From Trametes villosa (taxonomy: Eukaryota; Basidiomycota; Agaricomycetes; Polyporales; Polyporaceae), in assembly GCA_002964805.2 (NCBI GenBank), contig PUDQ02000032.1, positions 806,001-870,000 of the forward strand: a DNA stretch of 64,000 nt, given 5' to 3'. The notes beneath the pieces were generated by a model that was given only the letters and a program-made list of their open reading frames with translations, did no database searches and was not told where the DNA came from. A program made the translations under genes and the position numbers. This document shows, piece after piece, positions 35,768 to 46,800 of this stretch; the stretch's first letter is position 1, and each line of letters begins with the position of its first letter.

Positions 35768-38000
35768 ATGACCGTCGACACGAACCCAACAGCAGTAGAT
35801 GCTGACCGCAAACACAAGAAGTCGAAGAAGTCCAAATCCGCGCCAGGAACCGATGCAGTAGGCGGTGTGTATGTCTAGGTGCCGGCGAGCGTCCTGCAAT
35901 TCCTGAAGACTCGTATTCTAGACGGCGCATCTCCTACTGAGAAGGGGGAGAAGAAGAAGAAGAAAGACAAGAAGCGCAAGGACACCCTCTGTCCTGAAGA
36001 GGCTACGGAGGCGAGTCCCGAGATGAAGACAGAAGACACGGAGGAGGCCATGGCGGTCGATGCGACAGGTGCGCGGTGTCCTATTGGTAATATAACTTCC
36101 CAACTGACGGACCCACGTCCGTAGAGGATACCACGACCTCCGACAAAAAGTCCAAGAAGAAACGCAAGCGCGAGGCAGAAGACATCGACGCTACGGAGGC
36201 TGGCTCTTCCAAGAAAGAGAAGAAACACAAGAAGGACAAGAAGGACAAGAAGAGCAAAGAGTCCGTCGCTCCTGCCGAGCCCGCTGCGTCCTCCTCGAAA
36301 TCTGCTGCAGCACCGTCCTCGTCGGACGCCGAGGCGTTCCTGAAGAAGCACGAAGTCACTCTCCATGTTCCCGACGGCGTCCCTGCAATCACACCTATCC
36401 TGTCCTTCGACCAACTAGACGTCCCAGCCAAGCTGCGCGCCGCATTTGACGGGTTCAAGGAACCTACGCCCATCCAAGCATGCTCGTGGCCTCCCGCGCT
36501 GGAGGGCAGGGACGTCGTGGGTATCGCCGAAACCGGCAGGTTCGCGTTCCCAGCAGCCGGCTTATGCACACCACGCTGATCTTCGTTCGTAGCGGGAAAA
36601 CGCTCGCATTCGGCCTTCCGGCGCTCGCACGCATCATCCAAACCTCCTCAAAAGAGTCGAAAAAGCAGAAGGGCACAACCGTCTCGGTGCTTGTGGTGGC
36701 GCCCACGCGCGAGCTCGCTATCCAGACACACGAGGCCCTCGAGCAGCTCGGTGCGCCCTTCGGCATTGCGAGCGTCGCTGTCTTCGGCGGTGTTGACAAG
36801 GCGCCGCAAATCAAGACTCTCAAGAACGCGAACAAGGACGGGAAAACAACGAGGATTATCGTCGGTACGCCTGGCCGTCTACTTGACTTGGTCAACGACG
36901 GCGCGTGCGACCTGAGCCGGTACGTGCCGCTGCTGCCGGGTTTGGAGTGTGGCTGAGCGAGATGTCCAGCGTGTCGTATCTGGTCTTGGATGAGGCCGAC
37001 CGTATGCTCGACAAGGGCTTCGAAAACGACATCCGCGCTATCATTGGACATACGCTTCAAGGGGCGGAGCGTCAGACGCTTATGTGTGAGTGTCTTTGGT
37101 AGCATGACCTGTACCGTGTGCTAATGGCCCGCTAGTTAGTGCAACATGGCCGGACGCCGTGCGGAGGCTAGCGGCAACTTTCCAGCGCGATCCTGTACGA
37201 GTGACCGTAGGAAGCGACGACTTGACTGCGAATAGCAGAGTTGAGCAAGGTAGCGCCGCTCCCATACCTCGCAATACCTCATATATCTTATCCTTTCTCA
37301 GTGGTCGAGGTATTCGATGACCCTAGGTCGAAAGAGTGAGTGACCCACAAATAACGCCACGACGCGTGCTGACTCTCCGTAGCTCGCGTCTTCTCGGTCA
37401 TCTGCGGACACTTCTACCCAAGAACAGCAAGGGCAACCCGGAGGACGCGCGCATCCTCATCTTCGCGCTGTACAAGAAGGAGGCGACGCGCGTTGAGGGC
37501 ATGCTGAAGAGCAAGGGCTTCTCCGTGATGGGCCTGCACGGGGACATGTCGCAGTCCGCGCGCATGGACGCGTTGCAGCGGTTCAAGTCGGGCGCGTCGA
37601 CGCTGCTCGTCGCGACGGACGTCGCCGCGCGCGGGCTCGATATCCCGAACGTCGCCGCGGTGATCAACTACACCTTCCCGCTCACGATCGAGGACTACAT
37701 CCATCGCATAGGACGGACGGGTACGTCAGCTACACTTGTACGTTCGGTGTACCAAAGTACTGATCTGTCATGCCAGGTCGCGGCGGGAAGTCGGGCAAGT
37801 CGATCACATTCTTCACGGGGGAGAACCACGAGCGCTCGCTAGCGGGCGAGCTCGCGCGCGTCCTCCGCGAGAGCGGGTTCGAAGCCGAGGGACTGAAGAA
37901 GTTCCCGATGACGATTAAAAAGAAGGAGCACGGCGCGTATGGCGCGTTCTTCCGCGACGACATCCCTGTTCCCAAGGGCCCGACGAAGATCACGTTCTGA
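35768..38000 (+). CDS. DBP3: DEAD-box ATP-dependent RNA helicase DBP3
   Basis: RNA helicase for pre-rRNA processing and large ribosomal subunit assembly in the nucleolus. Start at 35768 ([18 protein letters not shown]) opens a Lys-rich nucleolar-type N-terminus over three exons. Helicase motifs are complete: Q motif [10 protein letters not shown], motif I AETGSGKT (assembled over an intron at about 36532-36594), Ia PTRELAIQ, Ib [68 protein letters not shown]. The C-terminus [20 protein letters not shown] and final KITF fit Dbp3 rather than other DEAD-box families. TGA at 37998-38000. Introns of ~50-60 bp. It lies between the two TRANK1-like paralogues and shares no similarity with them. Confidence 0.9.
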
Positions 38001-38381
38001 GTCGACTTCTGCTTCACTTTGTGTCTTATACAGTATCTTAGGGATCATGCAATCTAGCCAGTGGTACATTGCCGTAGAAGTGACCTGATCGTTCACAATT
38101 AGAGCGCATACAATCCGGTCTCCGGGGTAGTATCGGGTCTCGTAAGTGGACACCCACTCATCCCACCTCCCTCTTTCCCACATCCTCTCCCTCCCTGCTC
38201 TCGACCAGATGATCCTCGTCTGTGACGTCTTCTCTCGTGGAATTGTCGCCGTGCGGCCCATCTGTGTTCATTACCTTCCGCCTTCCCCGCTCGGCGACCA
38301 AGTCCGACTGGAGGCGCCTCAAAAGGACAATCGAGCAAAGCCTGCAAGATACCGACGTCAAGGCGTTCAGAGAGGACTCGC
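38001..38381. other. Convergent intergenic region between DBP3 and the APH-like gene
   Basis: No supported gene. A plus-strand frame at 38222-38467 contains a protein-like stretch (FITFRLPRSATKSDWRRLKR), but it overlaps the APH-like gene and has no recognised family. Confidence 0.4.
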
Positions 38382-39397
38382 TTAAACGATCGGGATGCCG
38401 GACTGGGATCGCCATAGCCAGTCGGCCTCTAGCTCCGCCAACGATTCAGGGAAGGCCTCTTTCATGAGGTCGTACCATTCGTCCTCGTCAGGTTCGAAGA
38501 TGAGCCACGTCGCTTTCAGCGCCTCCCACGGCAGCGGCATCCAGCCCGCGTACTCCCAGTCGATGATGGCGACTGGTGTCAAGCCGGCTCTCCACTTCTC
38601 CAGTCCTCCCGGTAGGATCAGGTTCTTCGGCAGCAGATCCCCATGACAAAACACGATAGGGATGTCGGCGCGGTCGACGAGTGGCTGGACGACAGGGCGG
38701 ATGGTATCGGCGTTGGCAGGGATGTCGAGCCCAATCCAAACGTGGCTGAAGAAGCGTTGGGTGGACCTGATGATTTCGGGCTCCTCCCGCAGCCAGGGAA
38801 GGCGTGGATCCGAGACGGACGATCCGCAAGCGGCAGTGATGAGTGGATGTCTACCAATAGTCTGCTCGCGCAAACGGGCAATTTGGATGCGTAGCTCCCG
38901 GGCGATGCGTGTCTTGTCTGAGGACGTAAGCGCATCCCAGACATTCTGACAGCAATCACCGTCGATCCAGGTCGTCAGGAGGTACGAGCGGTCGGATGCC
39001 AAAGCGCTCCCGATCAGGTGAGGGGCGTGCACGCCTTCAATCGACTCGACGAAGCGCAGAGCATGCGCCTCGTTGACAGTCATATCGGGGCTAGCTTTCA
39101 GAACGAGGCCGCCAGGAAGACGGTATATGTTGTAGAGTATCTGGGAACCGCAACGTGTGCTTAGTCTTGCAGCAGCATGGAGAAGCCAGGATTTCGCTCG
39201 TGGACGAAGGAGGTTGAACAATGATCGAAAGATCTGCCACATGTGGAGCATATCTGTATGCAGCGAGTTAACACCAACGCAGGCTGCAGTGAAGTAGGAA
39301 ATTACTCACTTAACAGGTTGAGAATGATCTTGATCATTCGGCTTATCATCCGGGGTGGAGGGCTCGCTGGAGTGGCTGTACACTGTGCCTGCAACAT
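38382..39397 (-). CDS. APH-fold phosphotransferase family protein
   Basis: Kinase-fold small-molecule phosphotransferase family (aminoglycoside phosphotransferase/choline-kinase-like Pfam APH), expanded in Agaricomycetes; substrates mostly unknown. Two exons: about 39397-39317 (MLQAQCTATPAS ... IKIILNLL) and 39252-38382, with stop TAA at 38382-38384; an alternative start is at 39349. Seen: a Gly-rich N-lobe replacement (YRLPGGLVLKAS, with the Lys expected to hold ATP), the Brenner motif FCHGDLLPKNLIL (catalytic Asp and Asn), IIDWEYAGW (metal-binding Asp), and WEALKATWLI. About 310 residues. The hydrophobic N-terminal run (IKIILNLL, then FRSLFNLL) could be a short helix rather than a signal peptide. 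Not to be read as antibiotic resistance. Confidence 0.8.
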
Positions 39398-40860
39398 TTT
39401 CGCACGCGTCCGCTTTCGGTGCTCGCTGCAGGCGCCTAGAATTTCACTACTCCCTTCGCGCACTAACTTCACCAGCTCTACAGCCTCTACTCCCGTTGCG
39501 CACGGTCCTGGTTGTATCACGTCTCCTATTCTTTTAATGTTACATGAGGGCCACATCAGCCAGTGGTGCGTGAACGATACACTTGTCGGCCCACTGTCTC
39601 TCGTAGTGGCACGAGTCGACGCTGAACAGCACTCGCACACTGCGCCCAAAAGGTACATTACGAATACTCCGCCGTACGGTGCGTTCGTTGTCTTCGTTGT
39701 ACGTCGGCAGAGATTATTCGATTGTATGTGGATTGATATTGTTCGTCTGCTCCCTCTCGGACTCTGAACACGTACAACTCACCTCTCAATTCGGCGGTGT
39801 CCAAAAAGCTTGGACACGAGCACAGCGACCTCCGTCGGGCTTCGAGACGAATTGGTCCGAATCGGCGTTGAGCGGAATTGAGTTCACGATGGCTTTCATT
39901 GTCGGGAATACTGTATCCCATCCCAGTGCCGAGACCAGGTCGGTGTGCGCTTCGATTCAGCACGACGCCACGGGGCTCCCCCTCGCCGTGGACGACGATT
40001 CAACCCTCCTCTGCGTTCTCAGGTAAGACGAGTATGATGTTCGCACATCCTTTATTGGGGAGATAGCACTGGTCGATGCTGATTTCGCCAACGACTCTGA
40101 CTGGCAGGATAGGCATCATGCTCTTTGGACTGCAATCTATGTGTACGGCCGCGCACCGGAAGCAGAACAGGCGCCGGAACGGAACTGGGGTGGAGCAGCT
40201 GGTTTGTGGGATTCCATTCGAGCGCAATGTCGTTGCTGGCGAAGTAACCATGCCGAGAGCCGCTACATGTAACATGGTTAACCGCTGTACTACTATATTT
40301 GTCCTATCCTACCTTGCCTCTTGAATGCACTGTCGCCATCGGACGCGTGATAAGAAGACAAAAATTTCTCGCGGTGTGCAACGCGTCATAAATGGGGATC
40401 ATTCTCACCGGGCGTGCGGACGCAGCGCCTCACTTAGCACAAGTTTGCCTGTGGAGCGTGGCAGGCAGACGTACAACGCCGACGATGTTGAGCTAAAACA
40501 TGCTTAGTAGCGGTGGCTGTGTACCATGTTCCTCAGGCCTGCGAGCGCTTCCGACGCAGTCCGTTCTTCCCTAATCCCCTCATCCTTGTTCAATACTTGC
40601 CAGTGTCCACGTTCTCGGAGTCTAATGTGAGGGACCAGATCGTCACTGCTTGATTTGTTGCTCACTCTGAGCGTGGACCTGCTGACATTGTCAAGTGTTT
40701 CGAAGTGGTGCTCGGCAATTGCCATACTCGCTCAGTTGAGGGGCCTCGTTGCAGGCTCGAGACTTCTACCCCACGCGAATCGCGTGCGTAGAACGTGTTG
40801 AAAGGACTTAGCGTCTCTTTTGAGCGTTAGCTGTGAACGACTTGCGCTCTGTCGATCATT
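39398..40860. other. Intergenic region upstream of the APH-like gene and helicase copy B
   Basis: About 1.46 kb with no supported gene. The best open pieces are plus-strand MAFIVGNTVSHPSAETRSVC (about 39890-40025) and IALVDADFANDSDWQDRHHA (about 40063-40273), separated by a possible intron at 40022-40062; no family recognised. It contains the divergent promoters of the flanking genes. Confidence 0.4.
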
Positions 40861-43800
40861 ATGCTTGACGCTCCGACGAAACCCCCTGTGCCGAGAGCGC
40901 GTCGCGTCGCGGAAGCTGCGCCAGCATTGCTCGACGCGACGCTGCTGAAGGACGAGTTGGCAATCGAGGACGCTCTTCGCGCTCTTGAGAGCCACCTCGT
41001 CAATCCAGCAACCCAGGTGGAGGAGGTTATCGCGGAGCTTATGCCCGTTCCGCATTGTTTGGAATATGTCTTGTCAGGTACGCGTTCATGCCATTCATAC
41101 GCCGAACACTGCCGACAGTAACGCAGCCGCGAGCGACTCCGCGCACAATTTCCTCTGCGATGCCATACTACAACAATATCCCAATACTCCCGAACAGTTT
41201 CTCTCCTCAACCGCAGCCTCGCTGCTATCTCGCTTATCGCTATTTCTCCTCTTCCTGCCGTACCCGGATCCCTCTGACGAACCCCGCAATCTCACCAAGA
41301 ATCGCCAACGCGTGGATGCAGCTACCCCCGCTATACAGGTCCTTTCCAAGCTTCAGTTTGATGGAGCCGATCCTGCAGTGTCGGCGGAGGCTCCGGCTGA
41401 CGACCTGGACGAGTTCGCCGACGCGTTCTTCGCTGTCAAGACGAAAGGCAAGCGCAAGAAGAAACAGCCCAAACGTACCACTCGCGCCCCACCCGTAGAC
41501 CCGAAGGTGTTCATCACGTGCGGCACCTGGGTGCCCACAACGAACAAGGACGTGGCCGATGTGGGCGCTCACATCCTTGCAAGCCAAATGTGCATCTTGC
41601 AGGTATGTTTCAGAGTTGCTGGCCGGCGCGCCGCTCATGGACATGTATGATACAGGAATACTTGGACCTGTTCCGGCTCCCGCATATAGCCGCGATGGTG
41701 AAGGACATGTACATTCCGAGACAGTCTCCGGATGCGAATCTGGCCGTTTCGACCGAACAGCTCGCGGATCTGTCTATCACCTCTCAGACTGAAGAAGGCG
41801 AGGGGCCCGCAGCGTACCCGCTCGTCCAGCCGATGAAGGCGGCACTCTACTTCGACAGCGCGGATGGCTTCGGAGAGTGGCGGGTCTTGATCTCGACGCG
41901 CGCCGATCGGGATCTCCGCCAGGCCCGCAATAAGAACCCGGAGACGTTTAGAATCATCATCAAGAAGATCAAGTGAGTACACGCTGGTCCGCCGATGCTC
42001 TTCTCCTCGATGTCTAACCCTACTATAGGGAGCTCTCTAGAGGGCAGTTCTCCGACGACAACCAGAAACGGCTCACAGGTCTCAACGTGGAGATTCCGAT
42101 ATACGAAGCCAAGATGACCGGTGACACGCGATTGGTGGTATGTGAGGTTTCCCGGGCCCCGCGATCTGCCTTCGATCGGCTGATGTCCGGAGTTTAGTAT
42201 CAAGTAGACTGCATCCCGGAGTTCGAGAGCGATGTACGTGACTTCGGGTTCCCTACCTCAGTCCGCACAGTCGCTATATGCGCTCTCTTCTGCTTTCAGG
42301 TCGAGCGACAAGTCCTCCGGATATTCGGCATCTACACCCATGCGCAGCTCGACCGCCGGTTCTGGGACTGCATGAGTCGACAGCTGGAGAGGAAGGGCGC
42401 GGAATACAAGAAACGGTCCGTAAAGTCGGCTCGCTATCTGCGGAAGGCATTGATGAGATCTGCAGATGCACGTTCCGTAACAAGCCTGCGGTACCCGGGG
42501 ATTACGTCGTACTCCCTGCATCGTGGCCGCCGCCTGCAGAGCCCGTCGCGCTAGAGCCCGCCTCCGCGCTTGCTAATCTCAGGAAGGAAGATCTCGAAGA
42601 GGTGAGCTGCATTGCGACGCCGGATCTGGTTCCTGTCTCATGTGTGCATTCTCGCAGTTGCATTCGCTGCTTGTGTACGTATAATACCCCGCAGAGAGCA
42701 GCGGCACACACTCACTTCACATTGACAGCTTGGAGAAGTTCGTGACGTTTTCTCAGGTATGTTCGCTTCCTTGCGACTTCGGAATTGTCCGCTGACAGAC
42801 ACTCAGGCTCTTCTGAACAGTAAGCGGTGGTCCGCCGGCTCTGCTCCATCCATATATTCATTCTATTGCAGGTATCCTGGCGGACCAAGACGTCGCTCAC
42901 GTCTTCGACGTATCGTAAGAGCTTATCTAGTTTTCGAACCCGTGCGTGATCGCTAACAAATTCTGGGTAGCCCCCATGAGAAAAAGATCATCGAGCATCC
43001 GTCGTCGTGCTATGTTCTTGGTGAGCTCTCGGTGGGAGGATCGTCTCACGGTTTCTCGCTAATCCGCATTTCCACAGGACGCAGCGGCACTGGGTACGCA
43101 ATTCCGCAATATACGCTCCTGCGGGTGCTGACGGGTGCGCACACAGGAAAACGACGACGATGCTCTTCAAGATGCTCGGCATCGAGCGGTCGTGGGACAG
43201 CTACCGCGAGACGATGCCGAAGCCGCGCCAGCTGTTCGTCACGCAGTCGCGCGTGCTCGCGGAGAAGGTAGAGGAGTACTTTGCGAAGCTTCTCGAGTCG
43301 CTTGCGACGGCGAGCCAGTCGCCGGCAGAGCTCGCGTGCCTCGCGACGCGGCGGAAGGACCAGCAGCAGCAGGGCCTCGTCGACCGCGACGAGGAGATCT
43401 ATTGGCGCGGGGACCTGCCGAAGCGGTACGGCGCGCTGAAGGAGGAACATTTTCCCATGTTCCTGACGTACGACCACGTGAGCGACACGTTTCATAGCTC
43501 TGCAGTCTACTGACCGGCCCCAAAACGTAGATCTGTCGTCTGCTCGAAGCCGAGTTCCACCACTCCGAGTTTGAGAAGCGCAAAGAGGAGGCTGTCTCTC
43601 AGGCGATGCAAGAGGTCCTGGAGCTGCGCGACCCGGAAGCGGACGGCACGCTATCGAATGACTACATGCAACAGCGGCGCGCATCGTTTGTCTCCTTTGG
43701 GACGTTCTTGGAAGAGTACTGGTCCCACTTTCCGCAGACGCTCACGAAGGGGCTAGGTTAGTATCTATATTGTCATGAGGCTTCACGACGCTCACCTGCG

Positions 43801-46800
43801 GCTATATTATACGTAGATCCCACTTTGGTCTTCGGCGAATTCATGGGTATGTCGCTTTCACGTCCCCTCTTCAAAAATACCGCAGCACCTTTCACGTTGT
43901 TGATGCGCTCCTGATATAGGCGTGATCAAGGGTTCTGAGCAGGCGTTGGGCCATCCAGAGGGCTACCTAGACAAGAGCACGTACTGCAAGCTGAGCCACC
44001 GCACGCAGGCAACATTCGCCTCCCAACGCGAGAACGTCTACAGACTCTTCCAGGCCTATCTGAAGAGAAAGAAGGAGCGCGGGGACTACGACGCGGCGGA
44101 CAGGTGAGCACTCACACCTCACACGAATTTGAGGAACTCGTTAACATCGCTCGTAGGACGCATGCTCTCATCAATTGCCTGAAGACTATGGGCGTACCCG
44201 GTCAGGAGGTAGACTTCATGTAAGAAGGCATTGTCTTATTCGCTGCCAGATTCTCATCCTTAAATACAGGTATGTCGACGAAGCGCAGGACAACCTCCTG
44301 ATTGATGCCGTCGGTGAGCTATGTTGTTCGAAAATATTAGGATCCTGCTCAACCTACGCCGCCGGAAGTGTTGAGGACCCTGTGCCGCAATCCGCATGGC
44401 ATGTTCTGGGCAGGAGACACGGCGCAGACCATCTCGGTGGGCAGTGCCTTCAGATTCAACGACTTGAAGGCATTCCTCTACCGGTACGAGGAGGTAAGTC
44501 ACCCTCCGAATAAACCAATCCAAATGATGCCCTGATCCGACATCTACGGAAAAGGCAACTGCTGGCGGCGACGCCCACCAACGCACACAGCCCGAGTCTT
44601 TCCATCTCGCTGTCAACTACCGATCCCACGCAGGGATCGTCGACTGCGCATATTCCGTCATCCAGCTCATCACGGACTTCTGGCCAAATGCGATCGACGC
44701 CCTCGGGCAAGAGACCGGCATGGTGGGAGGGCTGAAACCCGTCTTCTTCAGCGGGTGGGACCAGAACACCGTCCGCTATGAGCAGTTCCTGTTTGGGGAG
44801 TCGTGAGTAGCCTTGTTCGACGATCTGTTACCAGTGCTTAGCGTGGTCACTTTGCAGCGGAAGCCATATCGAGTTCGGCGCCCAGCAGTGTAAGTCTCAG
44901 CCCTTTGAGGTGCTCATAAGGATCGTTCCAACCCATATCAACAGGTATCCTCGTGCGCGACGAAGCCGCTCGCGAACGGCTGCGAGCCCAGGTCGGAGAC
45001 ATTGGCTTGATCCTGTCAGTCCTTCTGCCTCCAGTTGCGGCATCATGCTGACTATGAATTGACTCCAGAACGCTCTACGAGAGCAAGGGGTTGGAGTTCA
45101 ATGATGTAAGTCGGAGTTGATGCGATCGAAGGCCGATCAATACTGATGAGTGCGCTCTCTAGGTGCTCCTGTTTAATTTCTTCGAAGACTCGACTGTCGA
45201 CCTGTCGCAGTGGCGAGTCGTACTCAACGCCCTGTCCCCAGACCAACGCGCAGATCATCCCGCCCCGCGCTTCGATGATGCAAGACACAGTGGAGTATGC
45301 CGCGAGGTGCGACAAGACACTAGAGTTGACTATCAGATATCGTATCTAACATATAAATCAGCTCAAGTTCTTATACGTCGCGATCACCAGAGCCCGCAAG
45401 AACCTCTGGATCGCAGATTGTTCCGAGAAGGGCGAACCGATGCGGGTGAGTAACAAGTATTACCCTTACGCTCTGGCGATGTTCGTGCACTTACGTTCCG
45501 CAGATACTATGGACCCAGAAAGACCTGATCGAGAACTGCGATCCTCACACCGACGTCCCTCAACTTGCTATGTCTTCAACGGCAGAGGACTGGGAGAAGA
45601 TGGCGCTCGAGCTCTTCAACAACCGTCGCTACATGCAGGCTATGCATTGCTACGACCGCGCCGGCCTTGCGAGAGAGAAGGCTGTGGCCAACGCGTACTA
45701 CTTGCGAGAGGTCGCGAGATCTGCTTCCGTGAACAAGGGCGACGCCTCTGCTCGCGCGATTGCTTACACGATAGCGGCAGAGGCGTTCTCTGAGTCGGCC
45801 CGGGAAGCAATCACCGAGAAACGCGCCTACTACCGCATCGCCGCCGAGTGCTACATCCAAAGCGGCGATGACTACAAGGGAGCCCAGGCCTATCTCAACT
45901 CCGGGGAGTACAAGCTCGCCGCTCAGCACTTCAGGAAAGCGGGGAAATTCGATGAAGCGGTAGCGATCGTCAAGACTCACCGGGACAATGTGCCAGAAAC
46001 CGTGGCAGAGAGCATCGTGGAGGTTTCCCGCCTCTACTACCTGAGGGAGAACAACATCAAGTGCGCTGAGTATTTCCGGTTGAAGCGATGTCATACTGAA
46101 TCATGCATGTGCCAGGAAAGCGAGGGAACTGTTCGCCACGGACGAGGAGCTGCTCGAGTACATGGACGACTATGGCCTCGACGTCGTGCGAGCAACCTTC
46201 CTGGAACAGCTGGGGAGGTATAGCGATGCTGCAGACATTCATCTGTTGGAGGGGAACACGTTCGAAGCAATTCGACTGCTCACTCTGGATCGCGACAGTC
46301 CCGATTCGATCAAGAAGGCGACGCGCTGCCTACTCGATGGACTATGGAGCCGCCTTCCGTGCGGGACAACCGTCAGTGAAGAAGCGATCCAGAACGACGA
46401 AGCCTTGACGACACTGCTTCGGCTGTCGAACAGTCTCGGCGCGGTGAACACAGATGCGGAGTTGCATGACGAGGTACCAATTTACTTTACTGCGTAGTTG
46501 CATTTGTTAACTGGTCGGTAGGTTCTGATGTTCCGTGCGATCGCAAAACGCGACCTGCAAGAACTAGAAGAGCTGGGAAAAGGATTCCTCGCCCGAGGTA
46601 ACTTGGCCGCCACGTTCCTCTGTTATGATTACGTCTTCTCCATTCCCTTGAAGCTTCAAACCGCGTCGTTACCCGAGATCGCCGAGAAGCAGAAAACCTT
46701 CTTCAACTATGCGCTCATCCTCCAGCAGTTTCGTTCCGATCCTCAGGTTTCCGACAACGAGGCAGTTCGGAAAATCTTCGCGATCCAAGCCTCAGGAGAT

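Noticed and set aside
38222..38467. Small plus-strand protein between DBP3 and the APH-like gene
   Set aside because: Protein-like by eye, but overlaps the APH-like coding region, has no recognised family and no supporting splice or promoter signs.
38382..39397. Antibiotic-resistance gene
   Set aside because: The APH fold is common in fungi with other, mostly unknown substrates; nothing points to aminoglycosides, and the gene has a typical fungal intron.
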